Notes under the pieces: model-generated
The model's database searches: none
Seen by the model: the letters and a program-made list of their open reading frames with translations, nothing else
Told to the model about the DNA's origin: nothing
Translations under genes and position numbers: made by a program
Shown here: positions 41,201 to 50,394 of the stretch, one piece after another
Layout: each line of letters opens with the position of its first letter
Position numbering within the stretch: position 1 is the stretch's first letter
DNA from: BJGV01 sp964196335
Lineage (GTDB): Bacteria; Pseudomonadota; Gammaproteobacteria; Burkholderiales; Nitrosomonadaceae
Direction: 5' to 3'
Assembly (NCBI GenBank): GCA_965238155.1
Contig: OZ250175.1
Location: 620,001 to 684,000, forward strand
Length of the DNA stretch: 64,000 nucleotides

Positions 41201-42924
41201 GCTTTGTACTATACGGCGCAGGTGTTTCTAGGGGCATTGCTATAGGGCATGCACATCTTACATCGCATGCTGCTTTGGAGGTTGCGCATCACATATTGCC
41301 ACGAAATAAGGTCAGTAATGAAATATCCCGCCTTGATGCCGCATTCACAACAGTACGTGAGGAACTTGAAACGCTACATGCTTCTGTTATCGGTGGCCCT
41401 GCATCAGCTGAGTTTGGCGCTTTTCTTAATTTACATCGTATGATTCTTGATGATCCAACTCTTTCTTCTGCAGCTAAAACCTATATTTCTCAGAATTTGT
41501 GTAATGCTGAGTGGGCTGTTACCCAGCAGACAGATGTATTGCTTGCGCAGTTTGAAGAAATTGAAGATGCTTATTTGAGGGAGCGTAAAACTGATGTGAT
41601 TCAGGTAGTTGAACGAGTACTAAAGGCATTATTAGGGCATCCGGGCTATATTCCACCTCCCGTAAAGCGTACTGGTGATAGCATTCTGGTTGCCCATGAT
41701 TTAAGTCCGGCTGATGTGCTTCAGTATAAGCAACATAGATTTACTGCATTTATTACTGATTTGGGTGGGTCAACATCTCACACAGCTATAGTGGCACGAA
41801 GCTTAAATATCCCATCTATCGTGGCGTTGCATAATGCACGCCAACTGATTCATGACAATGATATTTTGATTGTTGACGGGGATCAGGGAGTAGTAATTGT
41901 TAATCCGGATAAGCGAGTATTTGCTGAATACCGGTTACGCCAGAATCAACTGGAACTTGAGAAACAGAAGTTAAAACGTATAAGGACTACAGTTGCTACA
42001 ACACTTGATGGGATAACAGTAGAATTACACGCTAATATTGAACTACCTCAGGATATTGAGCAGGTAAAAGATAATGGCGCCACTGGAATCGGTTTGTTTC
42101 GTAGTGAATTTCTTTTTCTTAATCGAGATAATTTGCCTGATGAAGATGAGCAATTTGAAGCTTATTGTACCGTTGTGAAGAAAATGCGTGGTTTGCCAGT
42201 GACAATTCGTACATTTGATTTAGGTGCTGACAAAAATCTTGATAGTGATAAGCGTGTTGCTGCTAATCCAGCGCTTGGGCTACGTGCTATTCGTCTGAGC
42301 TTAGCTGAGCCAAAAATGTTTCACACACAGCTTCGTTCAATTCTGCGAGCTTCATTTTATGGAAAAGTACGTGTTTTGGTGCCAATGCTTTCTAGTGTTT
42401 CTGAAATAAGCCAAACATTGCGATTGATTGAGCGCGCTAAAGAGAGTCTTCAAAATGAGAGAATTCCATTTGATACTGATATTCAGATTGGGGGCATGAT
42501 AGAAGTTCCTGCAGCGGCTCTGAGTCTCGATACTTTTATTAAACAATTAGATTTTTTATCAATTGGAACCAATGATTTAATTCAGTATACACTGGCCATA
42601 GACCGAACAGATGATGCTGTCGCACACTTATATGATCCACTGCATCCGGCAGTATTACGGTTAATAGCACATATTATACGTAGTGCAAATCATGCCGAGA
42701 TTCCTGTAGAGGTCTGTGGGGAAATGGCTGGAGACACGTCCTTTACTCGTCTATTGTTAGGTTTTGGATTACGTCAGTTTTCTATGTTTCCAACACAATT
42801 GTTAACAGTAAAACGTCAAGTATTAAGAAGCCATCTACCAGATATTATCCATATTTCACAAAAAATACTTAAATCTGATAGCCCGGAAAACATTCGTATA
42901 TTATTGACGAAGCTCAATAGCTAG
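41197..42924 (+). CDS. ptsI: Phosphoenolpyruvate-protein phosphotransferase (Enzyme I)
   Basis: First enzyme of the PTS; autophosphorylates with PEP. The 575-residue chain has the HPr-binding N-terminal domain, the phospho-histidine H195 in GGSTSHTAIVARSLNIPSIV and the PEP-binding TIM-barrel with GIGLFRSEFLFL, RTFDLGADK and the closing FLSIGTNDLIQYTLAIDR, plus VCGEMAGD. It follows ptsH with ATGA overlap. With a single EIIA and no permease, the chain likely signals rather than imports sugar. Confidence 0.96.
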   Translation: MSFVLYGAGVSRGIAIGHAHLTSHAALEVAHHILPRNKVSNEISRLDAAFTTVREELETLHASVIGGPASAEFGAFLNLHRMILDDPTLSSAAKTYISQNLCNAEWAVTQQTDVLLAQFEEIEDAYLRERKTDVIQVVERVLKALLGHPGYIPPPVKRTGDSILVAHDLSPADVLQYKQHRFTAFITDLGGSTSHTAIVARSLNIPSIVALHNARQLIHDNDILIVDGDQGVVIVNPDKRVFAEYRLRQNQLELEKQKLKRIRTTVATTLDGITVELHANIELPQDIEQVKDNGATGIGLFRSEFLFLNRDNLPDEDEQFEAYCTVVKKMRGLPVTIRTFDLGADKNLDSDKRVAANPALGLRAIRLSLAEPKMFHTQLRSILRASFYGKVRVLVPMLSSVSEISQTLRLIERAKESLQNERIPFDTDIQIGGMIEVPAAALSLDTFIKQLDFLSIGTNDLIQYTLAIDRTDDAVAHLYDPLHPAVLRLIAHIIRSANHAEIPVEVCGEMAGDTSFTRLLLGFGLRQFSMFPTQLLTVKRQVLRSHLPDIIHISQKILKSDSPENIRILLTKLNS

Positions 42925-43067
42925 TTCATTTGACGATATAATCTTTTTTTGTACAATAAATAAAAGACAGATTACTTTGATTTAACTTAAAAATTAAGGA
43001 TGCAGGAAGTCTAGATAGCTATTGATTTTTTTGGTATTCAATTTGATTAGTTTTTATAAATATATTA

Positions 43068-44195
43068 ATGCGAGATTTAACATCAGTTGGAATTGTCACC
43101 TCACAGAAAGTTCAATTTGACAATCCGTTACATTTAAAGAGTGGCGCCGTCCTCGATAGCTACGAATTAGTGTATGAAACTTATGGCGAGCTTAATGAGG
43201 ATAAATCTAACGCTGTACTGATCTGTCATGCTCTTTCTAGTAATCATCATGTGGCTGGTTATTACGCTGATGATCCTAAGAGTATTGGCTGGTGGAACAA
43301 TATGATTGGTCCTGGAAAGGCTATTGATACACGCAAGTTTTTTGTTGTGGGTGTAAATAATCTTGGGGGTTGCCATGGATCAACTGGTCCTGCCAGCATC
43401 AATACAGAGACAGGAAAACTTTATGGTGCTGATTTTCCTATGGTAACAGTACAAGATTGGGCTGTTACTCAGGTTCAACTGGCAGATTATCTTGGTATCA
43501 AACAGTTTGCAGCAATTGCTGGAGGTAGTTTAGGTGGAATGCAGGCTTTGCAATGGACGCTCGATTTTCCTGACAGGGTTCGGCATGCGTTGGTCATTGC
43601 TGCAGCTGCTAAGCTAACTGCACAGAATATTGCATTCAATGATGTTGCGCGTCAAGCAATAATTACAGATCCAGATTTTCATGGTGGAGACTATTATTCT
43701 CACAATTCAGTACCTCGTCGAGGCCTGCGGCTCGCACGAATGTTAGGACATATCACATACTTATCAGATCATTCGATGGCTGAGAAATTTGGACGAGAGT
43801 TGCGTAATGGGCCGCTTGGCTTTGGTTTCGATGTAGAGTTTGAGATCGAGTCATATCTACGTTATCAGGGTGATAAATTTGCTGATCAGTTTGATGCTAA
43901 TACCTATTTACTAATGACTAAAGCACTAGATTATTTTGATCCGGCGCATGATTTCAATGGGAATCTTAGAGAGGCATTTAGTGTTGCGAAATCTGATTTC
44001 CTGGTCTTATCTTTTACTACAGACTGGCGCTTTTCTCCTGAGCGTTCACATGCGATTGTAAAGGCACTGTTGGATAATGAACTAAATGTTAGTTATGCAG
44101 AGATTACTTCCAGCTATGGTCATGATTCTTTTTTAATGGAGGATCGTTATTATCATGAGTTGGTAAAAGCTTATATGAATAATATTATTGTTTAG
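43068..44195 (+). CDS. metX: Homoserine O-acyltransferase (MetX)
   Basis: Activates homoserine for methionine synthesis. The 375-residue alpha/beta hydrolase starts with SGAVLDSYELVYETYGEL, has ICHALSSNHHVAG and the nucleophile S154 in IAGGSLGGMQALQW, and later GHDSFLME with the catalytic His. In betaproteobacteria MetX enzymes paired with MetW are reported to use succinyl-CoA rather than acetyl-CoA; which applies here is not decidable from motif alone. metW follows 147 bases later. Confidence 0.94.
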   Translation: MRDLTSVGIVTSQKVQFDNPLHLKSGAVLDSYELVYETYGELNEDKSNAVLICHALSSNHHVAGYYADDPKSIGWWNNMIGPGKAIDTRKFFVVGVNNLGGCHGSTGPASINTETGKLYGADFPMVTVQDWAVTQVQLADYLGIKQFAAIAGGSLGGMQALQWTLDFPDRVRHALVIAAAAKLTAQNIAFNDVARQAIITDPDFHGGDYYSHNSVPRRGLRLARMLGHITYLSDHSMAEKFGRELRNGPLGFGFDVEFEIESYLRYQGDKFADQFDANTYLLMTKALDYFDPAHDFNGNLREAFSVAKSDFLVLSFTTDWRFSPERSHAIVKALLDNELNVSYAEITSSYGHDSFLMEDRYYHELVKAYMNNIIV

Positions 44196-44342
44196 AATAT
44201 AGGTTCCGGATCCTGATATTTCTTTAATAACGTATACATATATCCTTACAGGAGTTATGTATTTGGAGTTACAGCAGACTAATATAGTTGCTAACCCTCA
44301 ATTGTTACAGTATAAAGTTATGTATTGCAATTATCGAAGATA

Positions 44343-44954
44343 ATGACAAATACAAATATTCCATCTACTATGTCCAGGCCTGATTTTGCTGCCATTGCTA
44401 CTTTAGTTAAAGCTGGTGCAAAGGTGCTTGATCTGGGCTGTGGTGACGGATCATTATTACGTTATTTGCGAGATACAAGAGATATCCACGGCTATGGTGT
44501 AGAAATTAATGATGAAAATGTACAGGCGTGCTTCAACAATGGAATAAATGTGATTCAGAATGATCTAGAATCAGGATTATCAAGTTTTGGATCCGGATCT
44601 TTTGATTACGTTATTTTGTCGCAAACATTGCAAGCAATGAAACATACTGAGAATCTGATAAAGGAAATGATGCGGGTAAGTAAGGAAGGTATTGTAACAT
44701 TTCCTAATTTTGGGTATTGGAAAAATCGTCTGCAAGTATTATCTGGTTACATGCCTGTTTCAGAAGTTTTACCGTATCAGTGGTTTGATACGCCGAATAT
44801 TCATTTATGCACACTTGGCGACTTTGAGAGATTCTGTCGTCAGCATGGTGCAAATATTCTTGAGCGTAGAATAATGAACGGAGATCATCAGATCTCTTTT
44901 GCACCAAATTTATTTGGGATGCTCGCATTTTACAGATTTGAACGGCAGAAGTAA
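44343..44954 (+). CDS. metW: MetW, methionine biosynthesis partner of MetX
   Basis: Methyltransferase-fold protein required with MetX in methionine synthesis in Proteobacteria. It has the SAM-binding motif VLDLGCGDGSLLRYL near the start and continues VILSQTLQAMKHTENLIKEMMRV and EGIVTFPNFGYWKNRLQVL, all typical. I start at the ATG at 44343; the frame is open from TTG at 44325, but the ATG gives the expected length. Its own upstream gap of 147 bases shows no strong promoter. Confidence 0.93.
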   Translation: MTNTNIPSTMSRPDFAAIATLVKAGAKVLDLGCGDGSLLRYLRDTRDIHGYGVEINDENVQACFNNGINVIQNDLESGLSSFGSGSFDYVILSQTLQAMKHTENLIKEMMRVSKEGIVTFPNFGYWKNRLQVLSGYMPVSEVLPYQWFDTPNIHLCTLGDFERFCRQHGANILERRIMNGDHQISFAPNLFGMLAFYRFERQK

Positions 44955-44966
44955 TTGTTACTGAGT

Positions 44967-46367
44967 TTATTTGGAGTATAGGTTTATATCATCTTTTTCT
45001 GGAGTGTCAAATTTCTCTTTCCCGGCAAGCCATACTAATACTAGTACTGGTAAACCGAGTAGTGCGGTTCCAGTAAAAAAATTAGCATAGCCATAAGTAT
45101 CAACAAAATTTCCACTAAATCCAGCGATAAATTTTGGTAGTAACAGCATCACCGAACTGAATAGCGCATACTGTGTGGCAGAATATGCTGAATTAGTAAG
45201 TCCAGAAAGATAGGCAATAAAGGCAGAAGTAGCAATACCAGCTGAAAGATTGTCTGCGGAGATAGTAAAGACTAATCCTGTTACATCATGTCCACGTCCA
45301 GCTAACCAGACAAATAGTAAGTTGGTCGCCGCAGATAGTAATGCTCCTAGGAACAGTGTTCGCATGATACCTATTTTTGCCGTTAGGACCCCACCCATAG
45401 CTGCGCCTACGATTGTCATAATTACTCCATAGACTTTAGATACAGTAGCTACTTCATTCTTGGTATAACCCATATCTACATAAAAAGGGTTACTCATTAT
45501 TCCCATAACTACGTCTGAGATACGATAAACAGCTATTAATGCAAGAATTAATAATGCACGTTGGCCATGGCGAACAATAAAATCACGGAATGGTGCAATT
45601 ATTGCGCCATACAACCAGGCTAATATTTGTGTCAGTTGTTTATTTAGATTCCAGTGTGCAATCGTTTTTCTAGCATGATTTTCATTCTCAGAAATAAGGC
45701 GATTAACAGGAACTTCCGGTTCACGGATGACGAGAGTAGTGATTATACCTACAGCCATACATGCAGCCATTACCAGATAAGCAACGCACCAGGGTGAGTA
45801 GTCATAAGTAGTCTCTGATGGATCCATAGCTGCTGCTATCCAGAGTACTCCTGCAGAAGACAGTATCATGGCTATACGATAGCCCGCCTGATAGGTTGCT
45901 GCCATGGCTCCTTGTAGTCGTGGTGCGACAGCCTCAATCCGATATGCATCAAGTGCAATATCTTGTGTTGCTGATGCAAAAGCTACTGCCAGGGCAAAAA
46001 ACACCATGTGTGTGAGGTTATCTACAGGATCTGTGTTTGCCATTCCGATTAGTGCGATCGTAATGGTTATTTGTGATAGCAGCATCCATGCGCGCCGTCG
46101 CCCTAGTAACCTAGTTAGTAATGGTAAAGATAAACGATCAACTAGTGGTGACCATAGCCATTTAAAGCCATATGCCAGTCCAATCCAGCTAAAGTAACCT
46201 ATGGTCGACCGGTCAATCCCTGCTTCTCTTAACCAGAATGACAGAGTACCTAGTATTAAAAGTAGTGGAAGTCCGGCGGAAAAACCTAATGTAAGCATCC
46301 CCAATACTCGCGGATGACTGTAAATGCGGAAAGCATGCAGCCATTCTGAAAGGGCAGTAGGCATCAT
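44967..46367 (-). CDS. ampG: MFS muropeptide permease, AmpG family
   Basis: Inner-membrane importer of anhydromuropeptides for cell-wall recycling. The 466-residue chain has about 12 to 14 membrane helices. Family features are MLTLGFSAGLPLLLILGTLSFWLREAGI near the start, ALAVAFASATQDIALDAYRIE and ISADNLSAGIATSAFIAYLSGLTN in the second half. It overlaps the xth stop by ATGA, so both are on one transcript. It converges with metW, 13 bases away. Confidence 0.9.
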   Translation of the reverse strand: MMPTALSEWLHAFRIYSHPRVLGMLTLGFSAGLPLLLILGTLSFWLREAGIDRSTIGYFSWIGLAYGFKWLWSPLVDRLSLPLLTRLLGRRRAWMLLSQITITIALIGMANTDPVDNLTHMVFFALAVAFASATQDIALDAYRIEAVAPRLQGAMAATYQAGYRIAMILSSAGVLWIAAAMDPSETTYDYSPWCVAYLVMAACMAVGIITTLVIREPEVPVNRLISENENHARKTIAHWNLNKQLTQILAWLYGAIIAPFRDFIVRHGQRALLILALIAVYRISDVVMGIMSNPFYVDMGYTKNEVATVSKVYGVIMTIVGAAMGGVLTAKIGIMRTLFLGALLSAATNLLFVWLAGRGHDVTGLVFTISADNLSAGIATSAFIAYLSGLTNSAYSATQYALFSSVMLLLPKFIAGFSGNFVDTYGYANFFTGTALLGLPVLVLVWLAGKEKFDTPEKDDINLYSK

Positions 46368-47137
46368 AGTTTATAGTCGTAGTCGATAATAAGAGGGGCA
46401 TGATCAGAGAAGCGTTCAGATTTGTAAATTGAAACTTCTGTAGCTTTCCTTGCAATACCAGCCGTACTTATCTGATAATCAATACGCCAACCTACATTTT
46501 TGTCCCATGCGCTTCCCCGATTGGACCACCATGTATATTGGTCTGGTTCTTGATTAATTGTTCTGAACACATCAACAAATTTTAATTTGTCTAGAATTTT
46601 GGTAAGCCAGGCACGTTCTTCTGGTAGAAATCCAGAGTTCTTTTGGTTAGGTCGCCAGTTTCTTAGATCCATTTCTTTATGTGCAATATTCCAGTCGCCA
46701 CATAAAATAACTTCCCTACCACTTTCAGTGAGTTTCTTGAGTAATGGATAAAATCGTTTTAGGAAGAAGAATTTTGCTGCTTGACGGTGTTCGCCACTAG
46801 AGCCAGAAGGAAAATAGACTGAGATTACACTCAGATTATCAAAGTCAGCACGCAGATATCGTCCCTCAGTATCAATCTTACTAATGCCAACGCCCTCAAC
46901 AATTTTGTTAGGTTTGTGTTTGCAGTATATGCCTACCCCACTATACCCTTTTCTTTCAGAACAGTGAAAATAGCCACGATAGCCATCAGGTGCAAGTATA
47001 TCACTGTTGAGATCAGTAATTTGGGCCTTAAGTTCTTGTACGCACACAATATCAGCCCTCTGTCTTTGTAGCCAGAGGAAGAAACCTTTATTAGAGGCAG
47101 AGCGTACGCCATTTAGGTTAAGCGTTATAATTCGCAT
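46364..47137 (-). CDS. xth: Exodeoxyribonuclease III (AP endonuclease)
   Basis: DNA repair nuclease cutting at abasic sites. The 257 residues contain all family motifs: ITLNLNGVRSA and CVQELKAQ at the N-terminus, GYSGVGIY, CGDWNIAHKEMDL, WWSNRG and SDHAPLIIDY. It is divergent from pyrE with 26 bases between the starts. ampG follows with an ATGA overlap. Confidence 0.95.
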   Translation of the reverse strand: MRIITLNLNGVRSASNKGFFLWLQRQRADIVCVQELKAQITDLNSDILAPDGYRGYFHCSERKGYSGVGIYCKHKPNKIVEGVGISKIDTEGRYLRADFDNLSVISVYFPSGSSGEHRQAAKFFFLKRFYPLLKKLTESGREVILCGDWNIAHKEMDLRNWRPNQKNSGFLPEERAWLTKILDKLKFVDVFRTINQEPDQYTWWSNRGSAWDKNVGWRIDYQISTAGIARKATEVSIYKSERFSDHAPLIIDYDYKL

Positions 47138-47163
47138 GTTTCCTTTTTTAACTAGCTATTGCT

Positions 47164-47805
47164 ATGTCTGATTTCAAGCAAGAATTTATCGAGTTTGCAA
47201 TTAGCCACAATATTTTACGTTTTGGTGAATTTAAGACCAAAGCAGGTAGACTGTCGCCGTATTTTTTTAATGCAGGACTATTCAATGATGGTGATTCCCT
47301 ACGTAAGATTGGACAATTTTACGCGAAAGCTATTCTTGCCGCACAGCTTCCTTTTGACATGCTGTTTGGTCCGGCATATAAGGGTATTCCTTTGGTTAGT
47401 GCTATTTCTATCACTCTCTCTGAGATTGGGAATAATTATCCCTTCTGTTTCAATAGAAAGGAAGCAAAAGATCATGGTGAGGGCGGCAATTTAATTGGAT
47501 CACCACTTTCTGGGAGGGTGCTAATCATTGATGATGTAATTTCATCGGGTACATCAATATGTGAAGCAGTAGATTTTATTTGTGCAGTTGGTGCTAAACC
47601 CTGTGGTGTAATCATTGCTCTTGACCGAATGGAGCGGGGGAATAATGGTTTGTCGGCGATTCAAGAGATTCAAAAGATGTACGATATTCCAGTTATTAGT
47701 ATTATTAACCTGGATAATTTAATGAGCTATTTACGGGACAGGGATGATCTGGTGCTTAATCTGCGTGCTGTAGAAAGTTACCGTTCACAATATGGCATTG
47801 TCTGA
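47164..47805 (+). CDS. pyrE: Orotate phosphoribosyltransferase
   Basis: Pyrimidine synthesis: orotate plus PRPP to OMP. The 213-residue protein has the PRPP-binding motif VLIIDDVISSGTS near residue 118-130, FGEFKTKAGRLSPYFFNAGLF at the N-terminus and FNRKEAKDHGEGG, the flexible loop. It is divergent from xth; the 26-base gap can hold only compact promoters. Confidence 0.96.
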   Translation: MSDFKQEFIEFAISHNILRFGEFKTKAGRLSPYFFNAGLFNDGDSLRKIGQFYAKAILAAQLPFDMLFGPAYKGIPLVSAISITLSEIGNNYPFCFNRKEAKDHGEGGNLIGSPLSGRVLIIDDVISSGTSICEAVDFICAVGAKPCGVIIALDRMERGNNGLSAIQEIQKMYDIPVISIINLDNLMSYLRDRDDLVLNLRAVESYRSQYGIV

Positions 47806-47830
47806 TTAAAAGACTTAATAGGAGAAATCA

Positions 47831-48439
47831 ATGCGCTGGTTTACCATAATTACATTTTTCTTTGTATTTTTCTTTATTCAACCAGCATCTGCTGCGCTTA
47901 AGAAATGTATTGACGATAAAGGGAGAACTCAATACTACGACAAAACTCCACCACAAGAATGTCTTGGTAAAGCAACTGTTGAGATGAGTGACCATGGGGT
48001 GGTTCTTAAAAAAACAGATGAAGAGGTGGGAGTAAAAGAAGCAACAGAGCGAGCCAAACATGAAGCTGCAAAGAAAAGAAGTATTCAGGAAAAGAAAAGG
48101 CTTGATACTGCACTACTTGCTACTTATACCGATAAAAAAGAAATTGATTTAGCACGTGACCGAAATATTAAGCCGGTAGAATTAGCTATCAAAGGAATTG
48201 AGCCACGACTTAAAGTTTCCCAGTCTCGGCTGGACGTCTTGCAATTACAATTAGTAGAGGCTCGGAAAACTAAGAGTTCTATACTTCCTACAATCAATAT
48301 GGAGGTAGCCACAGCAAAAAAGGAGGTAGATCGCTTAAAGAACGAATTAGCGAAGAGGAAAATAGAAATAAAAAAAATAAAGGACAGATTCGACTCTGAT
48401 AAAAAGAGGTTTATTGAGTTGAAGCAAGGTAAGCTCTGA
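47831..48439 (+). CDS. Secreted DUF4124-type protein with coiled coil
   Basis: A 202-residue protein with a signal peptide (about 22 residues ending PASAA), a short DUF4124-like domain (LKKCIDDKGRTQYYDKTPPQEC) with two cysteines, and a long Lys/Glu-rich C-terminal part that should form a coiled coil (residues about 110-200). AGGAGAA lies 6 bases before the ATG. Function is unknown; DUF4124 proteins are common in betaproteobacterial periplasms. It converges with the DCC-family gene. Confidence 0.8.
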   Translation: MRWFTIITFFFVFFFIQPASAALKKCIDDKGRTQYYDKTPPQECLGKATVEMSDHGVVLKKTDEEVGVKEATERAKHEAAKKRSIQEKKRLDTALLATYTDKKEIDLARDRNIKPVELAIKGIEPRLKVSQSRLDVLQLQLVEARKTKSSILPTINMEVATAKKEVDRLKNELAKRKIEIKKIKDRFDSDKKRFIELKQGKL

Positions 48440-48483
48440 AGAATGGTGATCTGAATAAATACCTATCTTTAGCTAATATAATA

Positions 48484-48852
48484 TTACCATTTTCTTCTGG
48501 AGCAATTCCAGCGGTATAAGAGATTAGCGAAGGAGTTATACATCCAGTGTGAAGATTCCTTAAAAACAGGGAATCGTAACAATTTGGCAAGCCAACGCTG
48601 CCCGTTAGTCTGTGACCACAGGCATATGAATGCATCTACCCCAACATTAAGCTGGCCATTAAGATTTTCAACGTAAAGTTTTTCCCGAACTTGATTCAAC
48701 GAAGCATCAATCTTAGACAACGCTCCTGGATTTGAATGTACATCAATCCATCTAATGTTATTAAGTCCACATGCTTCCATACGTTTACGTTGATTCTTAA
48801 TACCTGCATTACAAATAGGGCATGCACTGTTGTAGTACACTTTATCGGGCAT
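48484..48852 (-). CDS. DCC-family thiol-disulphide oxidoreductase-like protein (DUF393)
   Basis: Small cytoplasmic protein of the DUF393/YuxK type, named after its Asp-Cys-Cys motif; here VYYNSACPICNAGI near the start gives the C-x-x-C pair (CPIC). Other family residues are WIDVHSNP and the W/F-rich C-terminal half. The ATG at 48852 (MPDKVYYNSAC) gives 122 residues; another ATG at 48876 would add eight. It is convergent with the DUF4124 gene. Confidence 0.85.
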   Translation of the reverse strand: MPDKVYYNSACPICNAGIKNQRKRMEACGLNNIRWIDVHSNPGALSKIDASLNQVREKLYVENLNGQLNVGVDAFICLWSQTNGQRWLAKLLRFPVFKESSHWMYNSFANLLYRWNCSRRKW

Positions 48853-48976
48853 AATTTGATATATATTTATACACATAAATATACAATTTAAATATTTCTA
48901 ATTTATGTGCTGATACTAAAGAAGGATGGAGCTTTTTATTATTTAGATACTTAAAGACTAAAATAAGAAGTCAAAA

Positions 48977-50284
48977 TTAGTCAAACGGATGTTGTAGTAC
49001 AATAGTTTCTTCTCTACCTGGTCCGGTCGAAATCATGTCGACTGGAATTTCACATATTGATTCGATACGTTTCAGATAATTTTGTGCTGGTTTTGGTAAT
49101 TGTTCAAAATTTTTAATGCCTACTGTACTTTCCATCCATCCTGGCATTTCTTCATAGATGGGTTTACAGTTAGCTAATTCATCTGCACCTATTGGCAAGA
49201 TACCTCCTGATTTTTCTTCTTTTCCATTTTTATTAAATTTATAGTCTACGCCTATCTGTAAAGTTTCAATACCATCTAAAACATCCAGCTTAGTTACGCA
49301 TAACCCGGATATACCATTTATCTGAACTGATCGTTTCATAGCTACTGCATCAAACCAACCACAACGACGTGGGCGACCAGTTGTTGCACCAAATTCATTT
49401 CCACGTTTAGCAAGATGTTTTCCAATGTCATCATTTAGTTCTGTAGGAAAAGGTCCCGCACCAACCCTTGTAGCATAGGCTTTAGTAATACCTAAAATAT
49501 AATGTAATCGTTGCGGGCCAACACCACTTCCTGTTGTTGCAGTACCTGCAATACAGTTACTAGAGGTAACATATGGATAGGTACCATGATCTATGTCAAG
49601 CATAGTCCCTTGCGCACCTTCAAATAACAGATTATTACCTATTCTGTTAGCTTCAAATAAAAGTTGTGAGACATCTGCAACCATTGGTTTAATGCGCTCA
49701 GATAAAGATAGCGTGTCATCCAGAGTTTTCTGGAAATCCACAGTTGGAACATGATAATAGTTTTTCAGTACAAAATTATGATAATCCAGTACTTTCTCAA
49801 GCTTAGTAGCAAAATAATCCTGATCAAACAGATCCTGTATACGTATTGCTCTTCGTGCAGCTTTATCCTCATAGGCAGGGCCAATCCCTCGTCCGGTAGT
49901 TCCAATCTTGTCGACTCCCATAGCTATTTCTCTGGCGTTATCAAGTTCACTATGGCTAGGTAGTATGAGTGGGCAGGCCTTGCTTATATGTAGCCGGTCC
50001 ATTACGTTAACACCTGCCTGTTCTAACATGTCTACTTCTTCAAGCAATGCTCTTGGAGATATCACTACGCCATTTCCAACATAACAGGCTACATTATTAC
50101 GTAAGATTCCAGATGGTATCAGATGTAAAACTGTTTTCTTACCGCCAATGACTAGCGTGTGCCCAGCATTATGCCCACCTTGGAAGCGTACTACCCCCTG
50201 TGCATGATCTGTTAGCCAATCTACGATTTTTCCTTTTCCTTCGTCGCCCCATTGGGTGCCAACTACTACAACGTTTTTAGTCAT
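48977..50284 (-). CDS. purA: Adenylosuccinate synthetase
   Basis: GTP-dependent step from IMP to adenylosuccinate in purine synthesis. The 435-residue protein opens VVVVGTQWGDEGKGKIVDWL with the GTP-binding loop and catalytic Asp, has GVDKIGTTGRGIGPAYEDK and FEGAQGTMLDIDHGTYPYVTSSN, all invariant. It follows hisZ by 110 bases, as in many betaproteobacteria. Confidence 0.97.
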   Translation of the reverse strand: MTKNVVVVGTQWGDEGKGKIVDWLTDHAQGVVRFQGGHNAGHTLVIGGKKTVLHLIPSGILRNNVACYVGNGVVISPRALLEEVDMLEQAGVNVMDRLHISKACPLILPSHSELDNAREIAMGVDKIGTTGRGIGPAYEDKAARRAIRIQDLFDQDYFATKLEKVLDYHNFVLKNYYHVPTVDFQKTLDDTLSLSERIKPMVADVSQLLFEANRIGNNLLFEGAQGTMLDIDHGTYPYVTSSNCIAGTATTGSGVGPQRLHYILGITKAYATRVGAGPFPTELNDDIGKHLAKRGNEFGATTGRPRRCGWFDAVAMKRSVQINGISGLCVTKLDVLDGIETLQIGVDYKFNKNGKEEKSGGILPIGADELANCKPIYEEMPGWMESTVGIKNFEQLPKPAQNYLKRIESICEIPVDMISTGPGREETIVLQHPFD

Positions 50285-50394
50285 ATTGGTTACGTATTAT
50301 GATGTCTTCTATCAAGAATCCTATACTGTAGTTCCTAAGAAAATAATTACTCTACTACTAAGTATTTCAAAACTTAAAATTTATGGGAATAAAA

